From an uncultured Prochlorococcus sp. (GTDB lineage Bacteria > Cyanobacteriota > Cyanobacteriia > PCC-6307 > Cyanobiaceae): a stretch of 33,222 nucleotides of DNA. The position numbers were made by a program, and so were the translations under genes. This document shows positions 16,928-23,126 of this stretch, piece after piece. Positions within the stretch are counted from its first letter, which is position 1. Every line of letters starts with the position of its first letter. The notes under the pieces are model-generated. The model worked only from the letters and a program-made list of their open reading frames with translations, did not search any database and was not told where the DNA came from. The stretch spans positions 1 to 33,222 of the forward strand of contig CACMCA010000013.1 in NCBI GenBank assembly GCA_902612005.1, read 5' to 3'.

Positions 16928-17208
16928 ATGACTATTGAAACAACTATTCTAGATTTTCAACTGAGTAATACGTTTGAAAAATATGAATCTCATATGAATG
17001 CTGAGGAACAGCAATCAATGTTTAAAGAAATGGGAGATAAACATTTTATATTGGTAAATCATTAGATGATCCTCAAAGGGCAACTGTAATTTTTCAAGGA
17101 CCAGAAAATGTTCTATACGATATTTTTATGAATCCTGAAACAAAACCTATTGTTGAAGCTTCAGGGCATATTTATGCGGGTACAAAAATAACTCGATGGA
17201 TTTCTTGA
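16928..17208 (+). pseudogene. Frameshifted DUF3764 family gene
   Basis: The first part (16928-17065) reads MTIETTILDFQLSNTFEKY to MFKEMGDKHFILVNH and ends at TAG 17063-17065. The rest continues in the -1 frame from about 17065: DDPQRATVIFQGPENVLYD, then ETKPIVEASGHIYAGTKIT, ending TGA 17206-17208. Together these make one ~93-aa DUF3764-like protein, so a single-base deletion near 17056-17065 is likely. There is no slippery heptamer for programmed frameshifting. Alternatives are a sequencing error or a real inactivation. Confidence 0.8.
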
Positions 17209-17223
17209 AAAAATAAATTTTTT

Positions 17224-17523
17224 ATGAATTATCAACTTTTAATTGAATCATATTCTTTTGGAACATCACTTTCTGAGCAAGAAATAGAACTTTTAAGTCT
17301 GGAGCTTGAAACTCAAATCATGAACATTAATATATCAACAGATTTTGGCTGTTTTAAATCAGCCCCTACCCATATTTGCGAAGGTCTAAATTTAAAAAAA
17401 GATACTTATTGGATTATGTGCCTTGCTGAAATATTAGATTTACATAAGCCACCCAAATTTGGGAAAATGAAAAGTGTGGAGGTTTTCGATTTACTTCTTG
17501 AAAAAGGACTTGTTATTGGTTAA
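17224..17523 (+). CDS. Hypothetical protein, 99 aa
   Basis: A soluble acidic protein: LSEQEIELLSLELETQIM suggests a long helix, followed by FGCFKSAPTHICEG with two Cys and a C-terminal SVEVFDLLLEKGLVIG. ATG start, 15 bases after the end of the DUF3764 remnant, perhaps cotranscribed. I recognise no family. Confidence 0.65.
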   Translation: MNYQLLIESYSFGTSLSEQEIELLSLELETQIMNINISTDFGCFKSAPTHICEGLNLKKDTYWIMCLAEILDLHKPPKFGKMKSVEVFDLLLEKGLVIG

Positions 17524-17615
17524 TTATTTTATTATTTGAGTATAAAAAATAATGAAAGGGTTGATTTTTTTTAAAAATTCGTTTCTTTAAAGATATATCA
17601 TTTTTAGTACTACTC

Positions 17616-17729
17616 ATGGTTATGCCCCAATCTACCTTGGAAAGCTTATTATTTTTTTTGATACTTTCTCTTGTTGCAACTTACATTGTTAATTTAAAGT
17701 ATTCTTCAAAATTAAAAATACAGAAGTAG
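17616..17729 (+). CDS. Possible 37-aa membrane peptide
   Basis: The frame encodes MVMPQSTLESLLFFLILSL, a membrane helix to about residue 26, then a basic tail (KYSSKLKIQK). Organisation and size match other microproteins in this region. An internal ATG two codons in is equally possible. No Shine-Dalgarno sequence; support is only composition. Confidence 0.4.
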   Translation: MVMPQSTLESLLFFLILSLVATYIVNLKYSSKLKIQK

Positions 17730-17760
17730 TTTTTTATTTATCTTTTTTTCTTTATTCGAT

Positions 17761-17958
17761 TTATTTCCTTGGATCACTCCAAGTCTCTTTGTATAACCAG
17801 CTCAAAAAGGTAAGAGTAAGTATATTCCCAAATGCATAAGTTATTCCTAATAATGGGTCGTAAATATTGGCAATAATCGTCGACATTATAAAGATTATTA
17901 ACCCTGAAACAACCAAATCCTGAATAGGTAAATGGTTAAAATTCACCGAATTTATCAT
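17761..17958 (-). CDS. Two-helix membrane protein, 65 aa (unknown)
   Basis: Two hydrophobic helices (about 14-32 and 38-55) are followed by LYKETWSDPRK. ATG start. It is divergent from the 76-aa gene at 18041, with an inverted repeat CCTTAT-N6-ATAAGG (18007-18024) in the shared intergenic region. Function unknown. Confidence 0.6.
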   Translation of the reverse strand: MINSVNFNHLPIQDLVVSGLIIFIMSTIIANIYDPLLGITYAFGNILTLTFLSWLYKETWSDPRK

Positions 17959-18040
17959 TTGATAATTGTTTTTAATAGATTAAATTAATTATAAAACCAA
18001 CAAGTACCTTATTTTTTTATAAGGCAATATCATTTAAGAT

Positions 18041-18271
18041 ATGAATAATTTTAGGATTGCTAAGACAATTATAGTTTTTTCATCATTATCGTATTTGAGT
18101 GTTTCTTTTTTAAGAAATTATAATTCTCCAGAAAATATAGAAAAAAGGTGTATTCTTAAATTTGAAAAAGATTTTAAAAATCATTTGGAAACATCTCATG
18201 AAGAATGGAATAAAATTTTAGATTTAGCTGATAACAATTATTTAAAATGTATGGGCATACCTCAGTATTAA
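18041..18271 (+). CDS. Membrane-anchored or secreted small protein, 76 aa
   Basis: The N-terminal helix (AKTIIVFSSLSYLSVSFL) resembles an uncleaved signal anchor. The remainder is charged, with two Cys (RCILKFEKD and YLKCMGIPQY) that could form a disulphide outside the cytoplasm. The stop is two bases before the DUF2839 ATG, so the two genes are likely coupled. Function unknown. Confidence 0.65.
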   Translation: MNNFRIAKTIIVFSSLSYLSVSFLRNYNSPENIEKRCILKFEKDFKNHLETSHEEWNKILDLADNNYLKCMGIPQY

Positions 18272-18273
18272 TC

Positions 18274-18489
18274 ATGGGCGAGGCAAAGAGAAGAAAAAAT
18301 TTAGGTATTCCGCCTAGAGAAAAAAATGAAGACATAAAGTTGCCCCAACTAGATAAAAAAGCCATACAGCAAAAAGTTAGGTCTACACTATATAAATATC
18401 CAATTATCCCTTTTCTTTTTTATGGAGCTGCCATAGTTATCCTAATAGGAGGTTTATTTTATGTTTTCAAATCCTTTAATGTTGCTTAA
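18274..18489 (+). CDS. DUF2839 family protein, 71 aa (first copy)
   Basis: It starts with the DUF2839 signature MGEAKRRKNLGIPPREK, followed by a linker and a C-terminal membrane helix (FLFYGAAIVILIGGLFYVF). The family is restricted to cyanobacteria and algae and has no known function. I chose ATG 18274 because the signature begins exactly there; the frame is open further upstream inside the previous gene. A second copy lies at 20695. Confidence 0.85.
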   Translation: MGEAKRRKNLGIPPREKNEDIKLPQLDKKAIQQKVRSTLYKYPIIPFLFYGAAIVILIGGLFYVFKSFNVA

Positions 18490-18621
18490 TTATGAGGATT
18501 GTGAATTTTGATATTGATGAATCTTTGTAACCATTGTTTAAAAAACTTTTAAAGATATTAAATTATTAAAAATAAATGTGTAATGAATGATGAAAAAATA
18601 ATAGATGATAATTATTAACGA

Positions 18622-18649
18622 TTGACACCATCTTTAGGTGCTGTAATTT
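18622..18649 (+). promoter_or_regulatory. Sigma70-like promoter for the 44-aa gene
   Basis: Consensus -35 TTGACA (18622-18627), a 16-base spacer and -10 TAATTT (18644-18649), preceded by an extended TG. The predicted start of transcription is about 15 bases before ATG 18671, in an otherwise empty 180-base gap. Confidence 0.4.
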
Positions 18650-18670
18650 TAGATTAAATTAAAACTATTT

Positions 18671-18805
18671 ATGAAAAAAATAAATAAAAAATATGATGAA
18701 ATAATTCGTCAAGCGGATAATGCAGTTGGAAGAAAAGAAGTAGTTAGTTTATTAAAAAAAGCTGCAATAATTATGTCTAAATCTGAGGAAAACTTAGCTG
18801 CTTGA
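18671..18805 (+). CDS. Small helical basic protein, 44 aa
   Basis: The frame encodes MKKINKKYDEIIRQADNAVG, then RKEVVSLLKKAAIIMSKSEE, a probable two-helix soluble microprotein. A TTGACA/TAATTT promoter lies directly upstream, which supports expression. The stop is 9 bases from the convergent 43-aa gene. Function unknown. Confidence 0.6.
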   Translation: MKKINKKYDEIIRQADNAVGRKEVVSLLKKAAIIMSKSEENLAA

Positions 18806-18814
18806 ATTTAAAAA

Positions 18815-18946
18815 CTATTTTATTAGTATAAATAAAACACCATAAAGAATAATTGATGAGGATGCAGCCATAATGATAAATGGTAGTATCATGCCTGAGT
18901 TTAACCATCTTAAAAGTCTAATTTTTTTGTTAATTACTCTTGGCAT
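18815..18946 (-). CDS. Small membrane protein, 43 aa
   Basis: A basic start (MPRVINKKIRLLRWLN) followed by a long hydrophobic segment (about 17-42, MILPFIIMAASSSIILYGV) that fills the rest of the protein. ATG start. It is convergent with the 44-aa gene. Likely a single-span membrane peptide of unknown role. Confidence 0.5.
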   Translation of the reverse strand: MPRVINKKIRLLRWLNSGMILPFIIMAASSSIILYGVLFILIK

Positions 18947-19170
18947 CTTTTCTGAATCCCTTGTTGTAACCTAACAAGTAAATAAATGGTGTAAATGATT
19001 AATTAATTTTTTTAAATATCATTCTTCAGCTATTTTGGAATTAAATTTTCTAAAGAAAATTATTTTAATTTCATCCGAATTTTTTATTCTAAGAGAAATT
19101 TTTAGGTAATTAATACCTTGTATTCTTCAAATTTCTTATGCAAGATTTAGAAACATTAGATTTCTAAATA

Positions 19171-19446
19171 ATGATTAAAAATTTTAAAGAGGAACCTGAA
19201 GAATTTAAAGATTATGATTCAGAACTGTTACTTAAGATTCTAAATAAGACATCACTGGAGAATAAAAAAGGTGATGATAAAGAACTATTTGTAGATGAAA
19301 ATTGGAAAATTAATTCAAAAAATATGAGTAATATAATTCCTTCAGATAATTCAAATTTGAAAAGAATATTATCAGATATTTTCCCAAATAAAAAAATAGT
19401 GATTCAAGATAATAATGATGGGTCGCAAACAATTTTCTTATCCTAA
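19171..19446 (+). CDS. Acidic hypothetical protein, 91 aa
   Basis: A highly charged soluble protein (FKEEPEEFKDYDSELLLKIL, then DNWKIN-like and NMSNIIPSDNSNLKRIL) ending in a beta-like KKIVIQDNNDGSQTIFLS. A nine-codon frame, ATG 19138 to TAA 19167, ends three bases before this ATG and might be a leader peptide. Just downstream comes the glutamine riboswitch, which belongs to the next gene. Family not recognised. Confidence 0.6.
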   Translation: MIKNFKEEPEEFKDYDSELLLKILNKTSLENKKGDDKELFVDENWKINSKNMSNIIPSDNSNLKRILSDIFPNKKIVIQDNNDGSQTIFLS

Positions 19447-19545
19447 TTTAGGAAATATTAAAACCTTATTTATACTATCTACTCAATATTTATTTTTTAG
19501 AGAAAAATTTAGTAAAAATTACTCTCGCGGAATTTTTTTAAAGAT

Positions 19546-19620
19546 GTTATCGTTCGATAACGTTCATCCAAGTTTATATCTCTGGACGCATGAAATGGGA
19601 GTAGGGAACGGGATTCTCAT
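19546..19620 (+). promoter_or_regulatory. Glutamine-II riboswitch (Downstream-peptide motif)
   Basis: The conserved core is visible: CGTTCATCC at 19561-19569, then GGACGCATGAAATGGGAGTA and GGGAACGGGATTCTCAT ending at 19620. P1 pairs CGTTC (19561-19565) with GAACG (19606-19610); P2 pairs TCCA (19567-19570) with TGGA (19583-19586); the pseudoknot pairs ATGGGA (19595-19600) with TCTCAT (19615-19620). This is the Downstream-peptide RNA of marine picocyanobacteria, known to bind L-glutamine. It sits 15 bases before a short gene, as is usual. An extra hairpin GTTATC-GTTC-GATAAC (19546-19561) abuts P1. It likely controls translation of the 56-aa protein. Confidence 0.88.
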
Positions 19621-19635
19621 TAACTGCATAAGACC

Positions 19636-19806
19636 ATGAATAACCTCTTACAAATAAGAGAAAAAATCAAACGAGCCAATAGGCTTTATGAGGCCCAACT
19701 TTTGGCTACTAAAAGCGGAGAAGTTACTCCATACAGAAGATCCGTCTTTGAAGAAAGAATCAGTAGAACACAAAAAGAAATGAAATTGAAAGACTCAAAA
19801 AATTAA
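19636..19806 (+). CDS. Riboswitch-controlled 56-aa 'downstream peptide'
   Basis: A basic, probably helical soluble protein: MNNLLQIREKIKRANRLYEA, then LLATKSGEVTPYRRSVFEER and a Lys-rich end. It starts with ATG 15 bases after the pseudoknot of the glutamine-II riboswitch, and a terminator follows 23 bases after the stop, so it is probably a monocistronic unit. By its control it should respond to nitrogen status. Its biochemical role is unknown; small size and charge would suit a regulator that binds an enzyme or RNA, which is inference. Confidence 0.82.
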   Translation: MNNLLQIREKIKRANRLYEAQLLATKSGEVTPYRRSVFEERISRTQKEMKLKDSKN

Positions 19807-19829
19807 ATTCTTTTTTGAAACTGATCTAT

Positions 19830-19860
19830 AAAGGGGGATTTTATCCCTCTTTTTTTATTT
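19830..19860 (+). terminator. Rho-independent terminator after the riboswitch peptide gene
   Basis: A 10-bp stem with one G-T pair, AAAGGGGGAT (19830-19839) with ATCCCTCTTT (19843-19852), has a 3-nt loop and is followed by a T-rich tail. It lies 23 bases after TAA 19806 and closes the riboswitch-peptide unit. Confidence 0.8.
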
Positions 19861-19995
19861 TTATAAAAAAACCGTAATTATTAATTTATTTTTTCGATTA
19901 TCTATTGTTAAAAACAACATAATTTTGATGCTTTTACTATTGATTTAAATTATATAAATGGCAAATTTAATTCAGTAATTAAGAGGTAAATAAAT

Positions 19996-20286
19996 ATGTT
20001 TAAAGAGAAAAATGAACAAATTAAAACCTCACCCAATAAATCGAATTTAGATCAAGTTTTATGGTTTATAGAAAATTATTTGCCCCAAAAGAAAGATCGA
20101 GGTGTTCAAAAAAAATTGTATATGGATAATGTAGAAGCAGAGACTATTAAGATATTTTCTAAATTAGCCTCTCAACGTTCTAAAACATTATTACCAACTA
20201 CAAAAAATACGACAATCTCTTTTACCTTTGGTAATTGGGCCTTGCCTTACCTGAAATTGCTTAAAAAAGTAGGAATAGCTAAGTAA
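19996..20286 (+). CDS. Hypothetical protein, 96 aa
   Basis: A soluble basic protein with DQVLWFIENYLPQKKDRGVQ in the first half and SFTFGNWALPYLKLLKKVG at the end. The ATG has a clear AGAGGT Shine-Dalgarno sequence about 8 bases upstream, supporting the start. The upstream region is free of genes and holds TATATAAAT, a possible -10 box. No family recognised. Confidence 0.7.
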   Translation: MFKEKNEQIKTSPNKSNLDQVLWFIENYLPQKKDRGVQKKLYMDNVEAETIKIFSKLASQRSKTLLPTTKNTTISFTFGNWALPYLKLLKKVGIAK

Positions 20287-20441
20287 GAAAATTGTGATCG
20301 GCCAGAAGTAGATTTATCCCGCAAATAAAAATAAATAAAGATTAAAAAGTCTCAGAAAGTTCTTTTTGAAATTTAATGAGGAATACTTACTTTACATAAA
20401 AAATACAATTGCTAAGTTTAAGATAAGAGATCTATTCATTA

Positions 20442-20588
20442 ATGTTTCTAAATTATCTGCCTAGTGAAATGGTTGAAGTTGTTGGTTTGACAATGATTTT
20501 TTCATTTCTAGTTGGAACTATCTTAATTTTGTTATTTACATCAGATCAGGCAAATACAAAGAATCTATATTTAAAGAAGGCTAAATAA
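20442..20588 (+). CDS. Single-helix membrane protein, 48 aa
   Basis: MFLNYLPSEMVEVVGLTM leads into one membrane helix (about 13-33) and a polar, Lys-rich C-terminus (DQANTKNLYLKKAK). ATG start. The topology and length resemble small photosynthetic or cytochrome-complex subunits, but I see no family motif and make no assignment. Confidence 0.6.
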   Translation: MFLNYLPSEMVEVVGLTMIFSFLVGTILILLFTSDQANTKNLYLKKAK

Positions 20589-20694
20589 ATTTTAAATAAT
20601 TTGTTTATTTATAAATGACATCTGTTTTTAATAAAGTTAACTCGCAGGTGTGGAACATAATTTTTAATATTGATACATAAACAAATTTAAGATT

Positions 20695-20892
20695 ATGGGC
20701 GAAGCTAAAAGAAGAGAAGAATTAGGATTGCCACCTAGACAAAAAAATGAATTAAATAAATCTGATAGATACCTTTCATGGCTTCCAATTACTAAATCAA
20801 GAATTAAGAAATATCCTTATATGGGTGTAGCAACAATGGCATTAGGAGCGATAATTTTCTTAGTAAGTGGTGGCGCAAATAGTATTAATTAG
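20695..20892 (+). CDS. DUF2839 family protein, 65 aa (second copy)
   Basis: It has the family signature MGEAKRREELGLPPRQK, then SDRYLSWLPITKSRIKKYPY and a C-terminal membrane helix (GVATMALGAIIFLVSGG). It is closer to the usual DUF2839 form (SWLPIT motif) than the copy at 18274, which lacks that motif. ATG start; possible weak terminator after the stop. Function unknown. Confidence 0.88.
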   Translation: MGEAKRREELGLPPRQKNELNKSDRYLSWLPITKSRIKKYPYMGVATMALGAIIFLVSGGANSIN

Positions 20893-20905
20893 TTAGATTT
20901 TGGCT

Positions 20906-20936
20906 TAGCTTAGGATGTATCTAAGGTTTTTCTTTT
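20906..20936 (+). terminator. Weak intrinsic terminator after DUF2839
   Basis: A five-base stem, CTTAG (20909-20913) with CTAAG (20921-20925), is followed by GTTTTTCTTTT. It is between two convergent genes and overlaps the end of the minus-strand operon. Confidence 0.35.
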
Positions 20937-21181
20937 AATATTTTAATGCCAGATATTATTGAGATTATTGAAGCTATACCAAGAACTATCGAGTAAAAAG
21001 GTTGCAAATTAATAATGCCAAAATTACCCGTATGCCATTTTATTAACCAAAAAGCATCTACTCCTAATGGTTGAAGAATACTATAAATAGTCCCAGATAC
21101 AATAGTAATTAGTAAGGGGATTGCTGAAATTGCGGTTATTTTTCTGTGAATTTTTTTTTGATTTGTTTTTAATTTTTTCAT
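20921..21181 (-). CDS. PepSY-associated TM-like protein, 86 aa
   Basis: Two or three membrane helices. The first follows a basic N-terminus with the pattern KKIHRKITAISAIPLLITIV-SGT, reminiscent of the PepSY-associated membrane helix (HR...G), and a second His sits in LIKWHTGNFG before the last helix (SIVLGIASIISIISGI). The His pair could bind haem or metal, by analogy only. It starts directly at the end of the DUF3721 gene with no gap and is the last gene of a five-gene minus-strand operon. Confidence 0.7.
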   Translation of the reverse strand: MKKLKTNQKKIHRKITAISAIPLLITIVSGTIYSILQPLGVDAFWLIKWHTGNFGIINLQPFYSIVLGIASIISIISGIKILKEKP

Positions 21182-21403
21182 CTATTTCCTCAAATGGATA
21201 TGTAATTCTTTTTCGTTTTTGCATGGCATCCATTTATCTTGGTTCTTATGTATTCCTTCGCAACCAAGTTCTAATGCACTTTTTTCAGCTTCCTCCTCAG
21301 AAAGAAATGTACCCCTCATATGTGCAAGAGAATAATTATTGAAATTTAGAGATAAGAAAAATAAAGAAATAAAAAATTTAAAATTTCTAAGAATAATAAG
21401 CAT
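21182..21403 (-). CDS. DUF3721 family exported protein, 73 aa
   Basis: The N-terminal signal-like helix (MLIILRNFKFFISLFFLSL, ending near SLAH) is followed by the DUF3721 core: MRGTFLSEEEAEKSALELGC, then GIHKNQDKWMPC, with two Cys and several His. It is likely periplasmic or lumenal and may bind metal or form a disulphide; that is inference. I chose ATG 21403, one base after the preceding stop, rather than GTG 21427 within that gene. Fourth gene of the operon. Confidence 0.8.
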   Translation of the reverse strand: MLIILRNFKFFISLFFLSLNFNNYSLAHMRGTFLSEEEAEKSALELGCEGIHKNQDKWMPCKNEKELHIHLRK

Positions 21404-21404
21404 T

Positions 21405-21635
21405 TTAACTTTTGAGGATAGAGTCACAAATACTAGATGGATTCGCTTGCTTAACTATTTTTAGTCTTTTGATAAGTTTGTCTCGATCAATTTGATGTTT
21501 TAAATATTTAATACATAAATTTTTTTCCTGATATACCTCTGCTATTGGAGAAATCTTTAAAGCAATAGCAAAAGTACCAATAACTAAAAAAATATTTGTA
21601 GCTAGTCGGATGTTTGGTCGAAAATTTGATCTCAT
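21405..21635 (-). CDS. Membrane-anchored small protein, 76 aa
   Basis: A basic N-terminus (MRSNFRPNIRLATN) and one helix (IFLVIGTFAIALKISPI) are followed by a charged domain with two Cys (NLCIKYLKHQIDRDK and SSICDSILKS), placed outside if the positive-inside rule holds. Its ATG overlaps the stop of the upstream 38-aa gene in an ATGA junction, and its stop is one base before the DUF3721 start. Confidence 0.7.
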   Translation of the reverse strand: MRSNFRPNIRLATNIFLVIGTFAIALKISPIAEVYQEKNLCIKYLKHQIDRDKLIKRLKIVKQANPSSICDSILKS

Positions 21636-21748
21636 TCGTATTCTTTATTCCTGTCAATAACTTCCCTTAAATATATATCTTTTAGCTCGTCATTGTATCC
21701 ACTTTCTCTCGCAAATTTCTCTAATTCCTTCAACTCTTTTTCTGTCAT
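21632..21748 (-). CDS. Acidic helical microprotein, 38 aa
   Basis: The frame encodes MTEKELKELEKFARESGYND, then ELKDIYLREVIDRNKEYE, an amphipathic helical hairpin. It is locked between neighbours by a TAATG junction at its start (21746-21750) and an ATGA junction at its stop (21632-21635); this double coupling is strong evidence that it is translated. Function unknown. Confidence 0.75.
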   Translation of the reverse strand: MTEKELKELEKFARESGYNDELKDIYLREVIDRNKEYE

Positions 21749-21891
21749 TAAGCAGATTTGGATATATTGTTTTTCATCTCTTCAATTTGATTGATTAACT
21801 CATCTAACCATTCTGTATTATTTTCGGATCTTTTCTGAAAATATTTAATTTTAGGTTGATTTATTTCTAGAGTCTCATAATCTCCACTCAT
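21748..21891 (-). CDS. Small acidic protein, 47 aa (first gene of coupled operon)
   Basis: The frame encodes MSGDYETLEINQPKIKYFQK, then a helix NTEWLDELINQIEEMKNN. An AGGAG Shine-Dalgarno sequence lies about 7 bases before the ATG, one of the best in the window. Its TAA overlaps the next ATG by one base. It is the lead gene of a five-gene minus-strand operon, preceded by an inverted repeat at 21916-21941. No family recognised. Confidence 0.72.
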   Translation of the reverse strand: MSGDYETLEINQPKIKYFQKRSENNTEWLDELINQIEEMKNNISKSA

Positions 21892-21915
21892 AAATTACTC
21901 CTAAATTTATACTCT

Positions 21916-21941
21916 GCATAATTTATCTAGTGAGATTATGC
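21916..21941. promoter_or_regulatory. Inverted repeat upstream of the five-gene operon
   Basis: GCATAAT (21916-21922) and ATTATGC (21935-21941) form a perfect 7-base inverted repeat with a 12-base spacer, 25 bases before the first ATG of the minus-strand operon. It could be an operator or a 5' UTR hairpin. The other side of the region faces a plus-strand gene at 22037. Confidence 0.35.
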
Positions 21942-22036
21942 GCATCAATAGGTTCTATTACTTATTAGACATTTACGATGAGTAACAAGTCGCTTTTTTA
22001 ATGGTATAAATATCAAGGAATTTAGCTTTTAAAAAT

Positions 22037-22141
22037 ATGGCAACTAATGAAGAACTAGAAAAAAGAATTGAGACTTTAGAAAAAGAAGTACAACATCTAA
22101 AAGCTGTTCTGCAATATCAAATGAGGAATAAGAAAAAGTGA
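22037..22141 (+). CDS. Coiled-coil microprotein, 34 aa
   Basis: The frame encodes MATNEELEKRIETLEKEVQH, continuing LKAVLQYQMRNKKK. Leu and Ile fall at heptad positions, so it looks like a short leucine-zipper coiled coil with a basic end. A TATAAAT box lies about 35 bases before the ATG. Too short to assign; the heptad pattern makes chance unlikely. Confidence 0.55.
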   Translation: MATNEELEKRIETLEKEVQHLKAVLQYQMRNKKK

Positions 22142-22318
22142 TTCTTTTTGCAGAGCAATTACTGTTGGTAAGATAAGTATTTTCTCTTGGTTGTTTTGGA
22201 TACCTAATGTCAAACCTAAATATTAAAAATTAGTACATAATTGATAACTTTTGAAAAACTAACCTTAGTCATTGATATTTAGAACATATTTGTTTTTATA
22301 TATATAAAACTATTCGAT

Positions 22319-22435
22319 ATGATTAACTCAATAGCTATTACATTGTTATTATTAGGCTCTTTAGTCGCTTACAAAAGACTCAAAAGAAAGAAACGACAAT
22401 TTCACGCACCACCTACAAATCAGCTTCCTAGTTGA
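22319..22435 (+). CDS. Small membrane peptide with basic tail, 38 aa
   Basis: A short hydrophobic helix (INSIAITLLLLGSLVAY) is followed by KRLKRKKRQFHAPP. ATG start. Its stop is 3 bases from the convergent 37-aa gene. Expected in the plasma or thylakoid membrane with its tail in the cytoplasm. Confidence 0.5.
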   Translation: MINSIAITLLLLGSLVAYKRLKRKKRQFHAPPTNQLPS

Positions 22436-22438
22436 AGA

Positions 22439-22552
22439 TTAAATTCCGTCTTCGTCTTCTCCAAAAGGATTGTATCTAATATCCCAGATTAGAACTACTG
22501 CTATAGATAAAAGCAATAGACCAAAAATAACTTGAGGAGGTGGGAATAACAT
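22439..22552 (-). CDS. Single-helix membrane peptide, 37 aa
   Basis: A hydrophobic MLFPPPQVIFGLLLLSIAVV helix is followed by LIWDIRYNPFGEDEDGI with an acidic end. ATG start. The layout resembles small thylakoid subunits but matches none that I can name. Convergent with the 38-aa peptide gene. Confidence 0.55.
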   Translation of the reverse strand: MLFPPPQVIFGLLLLSIAVVLIWDIRYNPFGEDEDGI

Positions 22553-22585
22553 TAATGAAATATAACAATTATCAATAAGCTTTGC

Positions 22586-22753
22586 TTATGAAAATTTTAA
22601 AGGGTAATCGATATTGTTTGGTTCTAAATGTTTTACGTAACATGCTGTTGTGCAATCTACTCCCTCACTATTGATGCTACAAGAAGTTATACAGTCAAAA
22701 AAACTTTCCAAAGCATCTGAATCTTTAATATTTGAATAAATGTCATTTTTCAT
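22586..22753 (-). CDS. Twin-CX3C microprotein, 55 aa
   Basis: The four Cys are Cys21, Cys25, Cys34 and Cys38, arranged CITSC-x8-CTTAC. This twin CX3C pattern suits a helical hairpin held by two disulphides, or a metal site. There is no signal peptide (the N-terminus MKNDIYSNIKDSDALES is polar), so it would be cytoplasmic unless exported otherwise. It has its own TTGACA/TAGATA promoter with a palindrome just upstream. Function unknown. Confidence 0.7.
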   Translation of the reverse strand: MKNDIYSNIKDSDALESFFDCITSCSINSEGVDCTTACYVKHLEPNNIDYPLKFS

Positions 22754-22776
22754 GTCCAATCTTCAATTCTGAAGCT

Positions 22777-22825
22777 TATCTAGCAATTAATTTTTAATAA
22801 TGTCAAATTTTAGGTAAAGTACCTA
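22777..22825 (-). promoter_or_regulatory. Promoter and palindrome for the twin-CX3C gene
   Basis: Minus strand: -35 TTGACA (22801-22806), an 18-base spacer and -10 TAGATA (22777-22782), about 24 bases before the ATG. Just upstream of the -35 is the perfect inverted repeat TAGGTA-AAG-TACCTA (22811-22825), where an activator or repressor could bind. It does not fit the NtcA GTA-N8-TAC spacing. Confidence 0.5.
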
Positions 22826-22868
22826 TTCACCCTTTTTTTTTATAAAAAAAGTTGAATCTAGTTTTTTC

Positions 22869-23084
22869 CTAGCCTTTCTCTAATAGTTTTTTATATTCGT
22901 TTCTCGCTTCTTCGATAGATTCAACCCTAGAGTCTTTCATAACTGGCTTACTTGATTGCTTAAAAACGCAACCATAGGAGATTAAAATTGCATTAATCAT
23001 AGAAGAGTTCTTAGAACTATCTTCAAAAGGTTCAAATATTTTAATCCTCGATCTGGCTTTATTGATTAAAGTAAATTTTTCCAT
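22869..23084 (-). CDS. Small protein with DUF1651-like ending, 71 aa
   Basis: It begins MEKFTLINKARSRIKIFEPF and ends SIEEARNEYKKLLEKG, a pattern shared with the 81-aa gene at 25609 (FWLINSNRSEVKRF ... AREIYERLLSQGW) and loosely with DUF1651. It stops before the usual GW. On the minus strand a short GGCG-N7-CGCC stem and T run lie immediately before the ATG, a possible attenuator. Function unknown. Confidence 0.65.
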   Translation of the reverse strand: MEKFTLINKARSRIKIFEPFEDSSKNSSMINAILISYGCVFKQSSKPVMKDSRVESIEEARNEYKKLLEKG

Positions 23085-23126
23085 AAAAAAAGGGCGTTAG
23101 CTTCGCCGCAATCAAAAGCAGGATAA

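Noticed and set aside
19415..19639. 74-codon plus-strand frame overlapping the 91-aa gene end
   Set aside because: It runs through the glutamine riboswitch; base conservation there is explained by RNA structure, and its product has no protein-like pattern.
21121..21342. 73-codon plus-strand frame
   Set aside because: Opposite to two coupled minus-strand genes with overlapping junctions; shadow.
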